The notes below the pieces were generated by a model. The model searched no databases. It was not told where the DNA came from and saw only the letters and a program-made list of their open reading frames with translations. From contig CAMXAV010000028.1 of assembly GCA_947179285.1 (NCBI GenBank), forward strand, positions 1-7,335: DNA of 7,335 nucleotides. The letters are read 5' to 3'. The first letter of the stretch is position 1. Each line of letters opens with the position of its first letter. The translations under genes and the position numbers were made by a program. Below are positions 1 through 5,482 of this stretch, in pieces. Source of the stretch: an uncultured Helicobacter sp. GTDB taxonomy: Bacteria > Campylobacterota > Campylobacteria > Campylobacterales > Helicobacteraceae.

Positions 1-166
1 CCTTTTTATCGGTTGTTTTTGTCGTCTTGTTCGCTTCCCGACTAAGAATCGTCTCTTCCTCGTTTTGTTCGTCATTCTTTTTGTTAAAGACTTCCTTATA
101 AATCTCTTCTTTAAAAGCCTGAAGCGTCTTGGCAATGCTCGATTCTGCTGCGTTTGGTTGCTGCAT
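1..166 (-). CDS. 5' part of a flagellar-operon gene, probably FlgD hook-assembly scaffold (runs off left edge)
   Basis: An open frame starts at ATG 166-164 and stays open for 55 codons to the window edge, so only the N-terminus is visible. The peptide begins MQQPNAAESS and is strongly hydrophilic (Lys, Glu, Asn, Thr), with no membrane segment or signal peptide. This is compatible with the disordered N-terminus of hook-assembly scaffold proteins, but no diagnostic FlgD motif lies in the visible part. The identity is inferred from synteny: in Helicobacter and Campylobacter, fliK is followed by flgD and then flgE. The ATG lies 21 nt after the TAA of the FliK-like gene, in the same reading frame, with no clear Shine-Dalgarno in the gap. 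Translation therefore probably depends on coupling to the upstream gene. It is likely co-transcribed from the sigma-54 promoter at 2537-2552. That a gene exists here is fairly sure; the name is not. Confidence 0.55.
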   Translation of the reverse strand, partial: MQQPNAAESSIAKTLQAFKEEIYKEVFNKKNDEQNEEETILSREANKTTKTTDKK

Positions 167-187
167 TATCGTTTGCGTTTTGGTTTG

Positions 188-2482
188 TTACACAGCGTTT
201 TGAATCGCCAAACGTTCGCGCGCGAGGAGCTCTTCGAGCGTCATTTTGCCCTCATGCGGTATGAAATCTGGCTTCGCGCCAACCATCGCCGCTGTTTTGG
301 CATTCATCTCGGCGAGCTTTGCAGTCAGCGGGTGCTTGATGTCCGATTCTTTGGGCGCTGGCGCGGTGTTTGGCACAAAGCGGCTCGGAATCGGCGCGGC
401 AAGGTTGGGCGCTTTGCCGCCTTGCGCCTCTTTGGCATAGTCAAAGAGTGTTTTTTGCAATTCCATATTGCCTTGCAAAAGCGCGCTTAAAAGCGGATTC
501 TTCGCGCCAAGCTCGCTAAAAATGGGTGTGGAATTGAAGCCACTATATTGGAAATCTTTAAGATTTAGGTTTGCAAATTCGGCAAATTTTTGCAACCATT
601 GCTCTTGTTCTTGATAGTTCACAAACGAGCCCGCAAGCTCTTTGAGCAGGCTCAAGCTCATTGTCGAGCCATTTAAGATTTTACTTAGAATCTCATTTTG
701 CACAGCTTCTTTGCTTTGCGTGTTTTGATTTTGCGGGGCTTGAACGAGCGATTGCGCACGCATGAGAACCAAATCTTTCTTATCAAACGCAATCTTTGTC
801 GTGTTGCTATCTTTCAAGAGATTCTGAATCAAAATTTCTTTGCCAATCGCCTTTGTTTCGCTTTCTTCAAGCCTTAGAGTCTCGCGCAACATTGTCTCGA
901 GTTTTTGTACAATGTCTTTAATGTCTGCCGCAAATTCTGTGTTGCTAATCCCCTTGCTCATTCCTAGAATCGTTTGGGGCATTTCTTTGTTTTCTTTGCC
1001 AATAAATCCAAGAATCGTATCGCGCAAATTATCCTTGATGTCTTGCACCAATTGCGTCATGACTTTTTGCGCATTCGCGTTGTTTATTGGCAACGATTCC
1101 TTTGTTTGCGTTTGAGCATTTTTAGGGTGCTCTTCTAGGTTCAGTTCCTCGAGCGCCTGCAATAGAATCTCGCGCAAGCTAATGCCCTTTTGCGAGAGTT
1201 CGGCATTAATCTGCGCCAATGCCTTAGAATCTTCGGCGCTCAAGCTCGCAAGCTGCAATCCATGCTTAAACGCGCCCGCAATCGCGTTGGGGTCATCGCT
1301 CTGATAGCGCACGAGCAATTTTTCGACAATCTTTGCGAGCCGATTTGAGATAAAGAGTGAATCTTGGGGAATTGCATTTGCGATTCTTTCCTTTTGGTCT
1401 GTTATCGTATTTTGCAAATCTTCCTTGAGCTCTTTTTGTGATGAGGTTCTAAAATTGAGCAGATTCACAAGCTCGATTTTTGCGTTTGTTTGCGCGGTTT
1501 TTGTGCTGATGATTTTTGTTGTGGCTTGCGTTGTCTCTTTGTTTTTGGATTCGCGCAATGTCTTAGAATCTTCGGCGGCTTGTTTTGGCTCAAGCTTTTC
1601 TTTAGAATCGTTTGCGACTTTCACGTCTTTTGTTTCAGTCTTTGCCGATTCCTTAGATTCTTTTGCATTCTTTGCCTCTTTTGCTTTGCCCGATTCTTTG
1701 CTCTCCTTTGCGTCTATCTCTTTGTCTTTCGCGTTTTTATTTTTCTCGGCAATTTCCTTAGAATCTTTGAGCATTTGCTTTGAATTGCGCAACATCGATG
1801 TGAGAATATCATCGTTGGTTTTTTGCATTTCTTGCTTCGTCTCGGCGAGTTTTTCTTTGGCGCGATTCTGTGCATCTTCGCCCTTGCTTTCCTCTTTTGC
1901 CGCTGCTTTTTCTTTGGAATCTTTTGTCTTGTCTTTCGCGTCTTTGCTCGCGATTTTTTGCCCTTGTGTTTTTTCGTCTTGCTTCGCGTCTTTTAATGCC
2001 GCTTGTTTGTTTTCCTTGTCGGCTTTTTCGTCTTTTGCTGTCTTTTGCTCTTTGGCTTCTGCCGATTCTTTTGCGTCTTTTTTGGCAACGTCTTTTGCGT
2101 CTTTGTTCGCCGTTTGTGGCGCTGTTTTTGCTTCTGCCTGCTCTTTTGCAGAATCCTCGCGCAACACCACAGGCTGTGGTTGTTCCTTGATTCCTTGCGC
2201 CTTGCTATATGCCTTGTTTGCGTTGTTCAGTTTTTGGGAATCTTGTGCGTTTTGTGGCTCGCTCTTTTTGTTAATGCTCTTGAGCACTTCTTGCGTGAGC
2301 GCGCCAAAGTCGCCCTTTTGCGCGTTTTGCATCGCCTGCTTGGGGTCGAGCACGGTGGGTTGTTTTTGCTTTTCGAGCGCATTGTTCAAAAGCTGGCTAA
2401 AAAGGTCGCCCGCTGCGTTGCTTGCTTTGCCTTTTTTACCAATTTCTGCTTGTGATTCTGTGTTGAGATTGACTGCTACCAT
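188..2482 (-). CDS. fliK: FliK-like flagellar hook-length control protein, large low-complexity form
   Basis: A 764-residue protein. The start chosen is ATG 2482, which has AAGG ten bases upstream; an in-frame TTG at 2491 would sit almost on that AAGG. Residues about 110-330 are low complexity, built from Lys, Ala, Glu, Asp and Ser in repeated units such as KDAKD, AKESKES and KDSKE. Residues about 340-560 are predicted to be helical with regular hydrophobic positions. Residues about 600-764 form a more ordered C-terminus ending in an acidic/basic helix (LEELLARERLA). I see no cysteine in the whole protein and only one tryptophan. FliK is exported by the flagellar type III apparatus and acts as a molecular ruler that switches export from hook to filament subunits. 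The assignment rests on size, a disordered ruler-like N-terminal half, absence of cysteine, a sigma-54 promoter and a following co-directional gene, matching fliK-flgD-flgE. The classical Flg_hook C-terminal pattern is not obvious by eye, so this is synteny-weighted. Confidence 0.65.
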   Translation of the reverse strand: MVAVNLNTESQAEIGKKGKASNAAGDLFSQLLNNALEKQKQPTVLDPKQAMQNAQKGDFGALTQEVLKSINKKSEPQNAQDSQKLNNANKAYSKAQGIKEQPQPVVLREDSAKEQAEAKTAPQTANKDAKDVAKKDAKESAEAKEQKTAKDEKADKENKQAALKDAKQDEKTQGQKIASKDAKDKTKDSKEKAAAKEESKGEDAQNRAKEKLAETKQEMQKTNDDILTSMLRNSKQMLKDSKEIAEKNKNAKDKEIDAKESKESGKAKEAKNAKESKESAKTETKDVKVANDSKEKLEPKQAAEDSKTLRESKNKETTQATTKIISTKTAQTNAKIELVNLLNFRTSSQKELKEDLQNTITDQKERIANAIPQDSLFISNRLAKIVEKLLVRYQSDDPNAIAGAFKHGLQLASLSAEDSKALAQINAELSQKGISLREILLQALEELNLEEHPKNAQTQTKESLPINNANAQKVMTQLVQDIKDNLRDTILGFIGKENKEMPQTILGMSKGISNTEFAADIKDIVQKLETMLRETLRLEESETKAIGKEILIQNLLKDSNTTKIAFDKKDLVLMRAQSLVQAPQNQNTQSKEAVQNEILSKILNGSTMSLSLLKELAGSFVNYQEQEQWLQKFAEFANLNLKDFQYSGFNSTPIFSELGAKNPLLSALLQGNMELQKTLFDYAKEAQGGKAPNLAAPIPSRFVPNTAPAPKESDIKHPLTAKLAEMNAKTAAMVGAKPDFIPHEGKMTLEELLARERLAIQNAV
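1490..2165 (-). repeat. Degenerate coding repeats (Lys/Ala/Glu/Asp/Ser) inside the FliK-like gene
   Basis: On the plus strand the stretch is a patchwork of short near-repeats such as tcttttgcgtc, gattctttgc and tttgcctcttt, which on the coding strand give KDAK, AKES and KDSKE units. The repeat is degenerate, not a clean tandem array. Such a region can expand or contract by recombination, which in a hook ruler would change protein length. Confidence 0.6.
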
Positions 2483-2492
2483 AATATGCAAC

Positions 2493-2496
2493 CTTA
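2493..2496 (-). promoter_or_regulatory. Shine-Dalgarno AAGG that decides the fliK start
   Basis: AAGG lies ten bases upstream of ATG 2482 but only one base from the in-frame TTG at 2491. This favours the ATG. Confidence 0.55.
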
Positions 2497-2536
2497 AATA
2501 TGCGTCCCTGCAAGTGAAATTTTATATATACATGCA

Positions 2537-2552
2537 AGCAAATATAGTTCCA
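2537..2552 (-). promoter_or_regulatory. Sigma-54 (RpoN) promoter of the fliK-led flagellar operon
   Basis: Read on the minus strand, the sequence is TGGAAC-N5-TTGCT, with GG and GC separated by exactly ten bases, the hallmark of -24/-12 promoters. The predicted transcription start is near 2526, giving a leader of about 44 nt before ATG 2482. In Helicobacter and Campylobacter the hook genes, including the fliK-flgD-flgE group, belong to the RpoN/FlgR-dependent middle class, so element and gene support each other. Confidence 0.8.
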
Positions 2553-2559
2553 TAATTGC

Positions 2560-2569
2560 GCATGCATGC
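2560..2569. repeat. Perfect 10-bp palindrome GCATGCATGC upstream of the sigma-54 promoter
   Basis: GCATGCATGC is its own reverse complement and ends seven bases before the TGG of the -24 element. It may be chance, or a protein-binding site. The Helicobacter activator FlgR is thought to act without specific upstream binding, so no role is assigned. Confidence 0.4.
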
Positions 2570-2586
2570 CCACAATTTTAATGTGC

Positions 2587-2638
2587 CCGCCGTTTTGCCC
2601 AAACCGCCCCAAAACGAGCAGGCGCAGGCAAAACGCGG
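2587..2638 (-). terminator. Inverted repeat in the trailer after the MetY-type gene; possible terminator or attenuator without U-tract
   Basis: GTTTTGCC (2592-2599) pairs perfectly with GGCAAAAC (2627-2634). The stem extends outwards by one pair at 2591/2635 and three more at 2587-2589/2636-2638, with C2590 bulged. The 27-nt loop can form a small inner CGCC/GGCG stem. The element lies 12 nt beyond the stop of the upstream gene on the minus strand. No run of U follows on either strand, so classical intrinsic termination is doubtful; it could be a 3'-end stabiliser or a Rho-independent remnant. Confidence 0.4.
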
Positions 2639-2650
2639 AATCGGCGTTCA

Positions 2651-3919
2651 TTATACAGAATCGGCTTTTTGCAGCGCAACTTTAATGTCGGCAATCAAGT
2701 CTTCTACGTTCTCGATTCCAACCGAGAGACGCAACATGTCGGCGGTGATTCCAAGCGCCTCTTGCTCGGCAATGGGTGTGTTGGGATAGATGACATCAGA
2801 TGGCGAGATGATGAGTGTTTTGGTATCATAAATATTTGTGGCGATTTTGATGATTTGCAGCGCGTCCATGAACGCATAGGCGCGCTCTTTGCTGCCGAGC
2901 TTGAAGGTCAGAATGCAGCCGCCCTGCCCGTTGAGTTGCTCCTGACAAAGCGCAAAATAGGGGCTTGAACGCAATGCGACATAGTTTGTCGGAATCGAGC
3001 GACTCTCGAGAAACTCGGCGATGGCGAGCGCGTTTTGGCATGCCTTGTTGGCGCGCAGTGTGAGCGTCTCGAGCCCCGAAATGTGCATGTGCGCGTTGTA
3101 GGGCGCGGCGATGAGCCCGAGATAGACGAGAATCTCTTTACGTGCCTTGTAGAGAAACGCCCATTTGCCGCTCTTTTTGAATGTGTCTTTGAGGTTGCTA
3201 TGCTTGCTCCAATCAAACGTGCCATAGTCCAGAACCAAGCCGCCAAGCCCGCCACTCCCGCCGCTGATGATTTTTGTCGAGCTGATAATCTCGACATCGA
3301 TTCCAAACTTCTTGGCGTTGAAAAACGCAAACGGCGTGAGCGTGCAATCGGCAACGACAGGCACACCATATTCATGCGCAAGCGAGCAGACCTTGCGCAA
3401 ATCCACGATTTGCAGCCATGGGTTGTTAAGTGTTTCAAAAAATAACATCTTCACGCGCGAATCGCTAAGCGCGCTTTTGAGCGCATTTTCGTCCTCGATG
3501 TCGATGAGCACGGCTTCGATTCCAAAGCCCGCGAGAGTTTGGGCGAAAAAGCCCAGAGTGTGCCCAAAAACCTTGCCCGTGCTCACGAGCCTATCGCCGC
3601 TTTTGAGCAACGATAGCGCCGCAAGCACAATCGCGCTCATGCCGCTTGTGGTCGCGATTACGCCCATTGCGCCGCTCATGCCGCGGATTCTGTCCTCGTA
3701 GGCATGCACTGTGGGGTTTGACGAGCGCGTATAGACATAGCCAAATGCCATGTTTTTCGAGACTTTGGCGAGCATGTCGCTGCTTGCGTATTCAAACGTT
3801 GCGTTGTTGTAGAGCGGCAAACGCGAAGCGCCAAACGGGTCGTTGGATTCGACAAGCGGATTGCCAGAATCGGCAAGAGGATTTGCGGTGTGAACAGAGC
3901 TTGTTTCTAAATTTAGCAT
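2651..3919 (-). CDS. metY: O-acetylhomoserine sulfhydrylase-type PLP enzyme (Cys/Met metabolism family)
   Basis: A 422-residue cytosolic fold-type I PLP enzyme of the Cys/Met metabolism family, predicted to make homocysteine from O-acetylhomoserine and sulfide. ATG 3919 is chosen because GAGGAG lies five bases upstream; the open frame extends further up (to 4147), but only through mutY. Visible motifs are Y61-x-Y-x-R65 in GYVYTRSSNPT (phosphate and substrate contacts), TSGMSA near residue 91-96, D191 for the pyridine nitrogen, K216 in SSTK as Schiff-base lysine, and R397 in LRLSVGIE for the substrate carboxylate. The length of about 420 and the GG-L-x-x-D-x-G-x-FDW segment after K216 fit MetY-type sulfhydrylases better than 380-390-residue cystathionine gamma-synthases. 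Oddities: the usual DNT is DCT (C192), and the usual TKY/W-x-x-GH is TKIISGG. The family is certain; the exact sulfur donor is inferred. It has its own promoter. Confidence 0.85.
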   Translation of the reverse strand: MLNLETSSVHTANPLADSGNPLVESNDPFGASRLPLYNNATFEYASSDMLAKVSKNMAFGYVYTRSSNPTVHAYEDRIRGMSGAMGVIATTSGMSAIVLAALSLLKSGDRLVSTGKVFGHTLGFFAQTLAGFGIEAVLIDIEDENALKSALSDSRVKMLFFETLNNPWLQIVDLRKVCSLAHEYGVPVVADCTLTPFAFFNAKKFGIDVEIISSTKIISGGSGGLGGLVLDYGTFDWSKHSNLKDTFKKSGKWAFLYKARKEILVYLGLIAAPYNAHMHISGLETLTLRANKACQNALAIAEFLESRSIPTNYVALRSSPYFALCQEQLNGQGGCILTFKLGSKERAYAFMDALQIIKIATNIYDTKTLIISPSDVIYPNTPIAEQEALGITADMLRLSVGIENVEDLIADIKVALQKADSV

Positions 3920-3924
3920 AAAAA

Positions 3925-3930
3925 CTCCTC
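3925..3930 (-). promoter_or_regulatory. Shine-Dalgarno GAGGAG of the MetY-type gene
   Basis: GAGGAG on the minus strand is separated from ATG 3919 by five bases (all T). It rules out the longer frame beginning at 4147. Confidence 0.8.
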
Positions 3931-3946
3931 GATAAAATATGCAGAC

Positions 3947-3952
3947 ATTATA
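3947..3952 (-). promoter_or_regulatory. -10 box TATAAT of the MetY-type gene
   Basis: A perfect TATAAT on the minus strand is preceded by TTTTGG and sits 27 nt before ATG 3919. This gives a leader of about 21 nt starting near 3940. No good -35 hexamer lies 17 bases upstream, where the end of mutY is; weak -35 boxes are usual for Helicobacter vegetative promoters. The gene can therefore be transcribed separately from mutY. Confidence 0.65.
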
Positions 3953-3969
3953 CCAAAATATCGCGATTC

Positions 3970-4956
3970 TTAGGCTTTTGGCAGCACAAAGCCCAACGCC
4001 TTGCGGCAGAGCGAGGAGAGTGGAATCGAATCGAGCTTGGCGATGGGGACGAAGGCAACATCGCCTGCTAGCCCCTCGCCATTGTGTGCGAACACGCTCA
4101 CATCGAGGCGATAGCGCGTGTAGGAATGCTTGAAGCTCCCAAAACACAGGCGATTTTCAGTGGCTTGTGGCGGAATCTCGGGCAGGTTGTATAAGCCATG
4201 ATAGAGCCTCTCGCGGCTTTGGACGAGCGCAATGCAATCGCCGCGCCGCACGAATGCGAGCGCGATGCGCTTGCGCTCGTGCGTCTTGGGCTTTGGCGCT
4301 CCGTAGCGCTCCCACGCAAGCGTTCCTTTGCAAAAGCGCAAGAGCGGGCAGGCGCTGCAAGCAGGATTCTTGGGCAGGCAAACAGCCGCGCCAATATCGA
4401 GCAGCGCCTGATTGTGCGCAAAGGAATCGTTGGCATTTAGCAGCATCTGCGCCCTCTCCAATAGCTCGCTTTGTTTTGGGGACGGCAGCGCAAACAGCCG
4501 CGAAAGCACGCGCCCAATGTTCGCATCGACAAAGCAAACGGGCTGTGCGAATCCGAAACACAAAATCGCGCCCGCCGTGTAGCGCCCGATTCCGGGCAGC
4601 CGCAAAAGCGCGTCCAAACTTTGCGGCAGGCTCGCGCCGCATAGTTGCGCGGCTTTGTGCATGTTGCGCGCACGCGTGTAATACCCGAGCCCCTGCCATT
4701 GTTGCAAGACCTCTTCTTGCTGCGCGTTTGCGAGCGCTCGCAGGCTCTCAAAACGCGCAACAAATCGCGCAAAATAGGGCACAACGACTTGCACCTGCGT
4801 TTGTTGCAACATTATCTCGCTCACATAGACCTTGTAGGCGCGTTGCGCGTCATCGTGTAGATTGCGCCATGGCAGCTCTAAGCGCCCATTTTGCGCATAC
4901 CATTCGAGCAGCGCCGCGTGGAATGCGCGCCGATTCCGTGCGTGTGATAATTGCAT
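3970..4956 (-). CDS. mutY: A/G-specific adenine DNA glycosylase MutY
   Basis: A 328-residue base-excision repair enzyme that removes adenine mispaired with 8-oxoguanine (or G), preventing G:C to T:A transversions. Visible features are the catalytic E47 in SEIMLQQTQV, the helix-hairpin-helix LPGIGRYTAGA at about 120-130, the catalytic D144 in FVDANIGRV, and a 4Fe-4S cluster C193-x6-C200-x2-C203-x5-C209. The C-terminal domain (about 228-328) is NUDIX-like and recognises 8-oxoG, with FKHSYTRYRLDV matching the FSH-type loop region. Length is typical for MutY. ATG 4956 is supported by GAGG six bases upstream (4963-4966). The gene is followed after 50 nt by the MetY-type gene, with no evident terminator between them, so read-through is possible. 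It is divergent from the DUF485-actP operon. All key residues are present, so it should be active. Confidence 0.95.
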   Translation of the reverse strand: MQLSHARNRRAFHAALLEWYAQNGRLELPWRNLHDDAQRAYKVYVSEIMLQQTQVQVVVPYFARFVARFESLRALANAQQEEVLQQWQGLGYYTRARNMHKAAQLCGASLPQSLDALLRLPGIGRYTAGAILCFGFAQPVCFVDANIGRVLSRLFALPSPKQSELLERAQMLLNANDSFAHNQALLDIGAAVCLPKNPACSACPLLRFCKGTLAWERYGAPKPKTHERKRIALAFVRRGDCIALVQSRERLYHGLYNLPEIPPQATENRLCFGSFKHSYTRYRLDVSVFAHNGEGLAGDVAFVPIAKLDSIPLSSLCRKALGFVLPKA

Positions 4957-4982
4957 TCTGTGCCTCGTTGTGCGTTTGAATC

Positions 4983-4988
4983 ATGATA
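4983..4988 (-). promoter_or_regulatory. Candidate -10 box of mutY (TATCAT)
   Basis: TATCAT on the minus strand matches TATAAT at five of six positions, is preceded by TTTTGGTG, and lies 26 nt before ATG 4956. No convincing -35 box is visible. Weak evidence. Confidence 0.35.
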
Positions 4989-5077
4989 CACCAAAACGGC
5001 TTGCGCCAAAGATTGAGTAGAATAGTTACACTTTTGCTCGGCACAAACAAAAAATTGGAGAAATTTCGGCGGCTTGT

Positions 5078-5107
5078 TTGCGCAGTTAAACGTTTTTGTG
5101 GTATATT
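5078..5107 (+). promoter_or_regulatory. Candidate promoter of the DUF485-actP operon
   Basis: TTGCGC (5078-5083) and TATATT (5102-5107) are separated by 18 bases and point to a start near 5113, leaving a leader of about 25 nt before ATG 5138. The -10 box lies inside the palindrome at 5097-5116, so a protein bound there would block RNA polymerase. A second, weaker -10 candidate, TAGAAT, is at 5018-5023. Confidence 0.45.
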
Positions 5108-5116
5108 TCTACCACA
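5097..5116. promoter_or_regulatory. Palindromic operator candidate TGTGGTA-N6-TACCACA
   Basis: Perfect 7-bp arms (5097-5103 and 5110-5116) flank six bases; the centre-to-centre spacing of the arms is 13 bp. The TGGT...ACCA core resembles operators used by GntR- and LacI-type repressors, but the regulator is unknown. If the transcript began upstream, the same bases would form a leader hairpin ending eight bases before the Shine-Dalgarno. Confidence 0.5.
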
Positions 5117-5124
5117 TCTACCCG

Positions 5125-5131
5125 AAGGAGG
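5125..5131 (+). promoter_or_regulatory. Strong Shine-Dalgarno AAGGAGG of the DUF485 gene
   Basis: AAGGAGG lies six bases upstream of ATG 5138. It decides the start in favour of this ATG over an in-frame TTG at 5096. Confidence 0.85.
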
Positions 5132-5137
5132 AAGAAT

Positions 5138-5482
5138 ATGGATTCAGAAAAAGCACGTAGTGCAAAGGAGCGATTCCAAAAATTTGTTTCGTTTAGGAAT
5201 AAGTTTTCTGTTTCGTTGGCGCTTGTGATTCTTGTTTGTTACTATGCCTTTGTGGCAAGCGTGGGATTCTTCCCCGATGTTTTGGGCTATCGCTTGGGAC
5301 CAAGCAGCATCACGCTCGGAATCTTGCTCGGTGTCTCTATCATCGTGCTATCGTTCGTGAGCACGGGAATCTACACATTGTTTGCGAACAAATATTTTGA
5401 CAAAGAGCAAGCAGAGGTGCTTGAGGAACTCGAGAAAAGTGGCATTTTGGAAACCTTAAAAAAGGAGGGAATCAGAGAATGA
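5138..5482 (+). CDS. yjcH: DUF485 (YjcH-type) inner-membrane protein, partner gene of actP
   Basis: A 114-residue protein of the DUF485 family. It has an N-terminal amphipathic stretch ([16 protein letters not shown], about 8-23), membrane segment one at about 24-43, a loop with [11 protein letters not shown], and membrane segment two at about 59-82 (with VSFVLTGIY-like [14 protein letters not shown]). The cytosolic tail is charged and helical, with [18 protein letters not shown] and the acidic helix resemble E. coli YjcH (104 residues). The molecular function of the family is not established; it is almost always encoded directly before acetate/solute-sodium symporters and may assist their assembly or activity. 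The start has a strong AAGGAGG. Its stop overlaps the actP start by four bases (ATGA, 5479-5482), so translation is coupled. In E. coli the order is acs-yjcH-actP; no acs lies directly upstream here. Confidence 0.9.
   Translation: MDSEKARSAKERFQKFVSFRNKFSVSLALVILVCYYAFVASVGFFPDVLGYRLGPSSITLGILLGVSIIVLSFVSTGIYTLFANKYFDKEQAEVLEELEKSGILETLKKEGIRE
5461..5468 (+). promoter_or_regulatory. Shine-Dalgarno AAAGGAGG of actP within the DUF485 gene
   Basis: AAAGGAGG lies ten bases before ATG 5479, inside the last codons of the upstream gene. Together with the ATGA overlap it gives actP its own ribosome binding as well as coupling. Confidence 0.75.

Noticed and set aside
1490..2165. The repeated coding stretch as a CRISPR array or tandem satellite
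   Set aside because: The units are irregular, a few codons long, with no constant spacer length, and lie inside one open reading frame.
2483..2491. TTG start at 2491 for the FliK-like gene
   Set aside because: It would leave only one base after AAGG; ATG 2482 has proper spacing.
1425..2555. A 376-codon open frame on the plus strand antisense to the FliK-like gene
   Set aside because: It mirrors the Lys/Ala/Glu/Asp/Ser repeats, giving a Ser/Phe/Ala/Leu/Cys-rich string with no family motif and no ribosome binding site. Its openness follows from the low-complexity codons on the other strand.
3920..4147. N-terminal extension of the MetY-type frame up to 4147
   Set aside because: The extra 76 residues lie over mutY coding sequence, have an Arg/Cys-rich unnatural composition and do not resemble the family; a good GAGGAG precedes ATG 3919.
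4167..4979. A 270-codon plus-strand frame opposite mutY
   Set aside because: It is an Arg/Ala-rich shadow of the GC-rich mutY gene, with no motif or ribosome binding site.
5096..5137. TTG start at 5096 for the DUF485 protein
   Set aside because: It lies within the promoter/palindrome region, and the ATG at 5138 has a near-perfect AAGGAGG at six bases.
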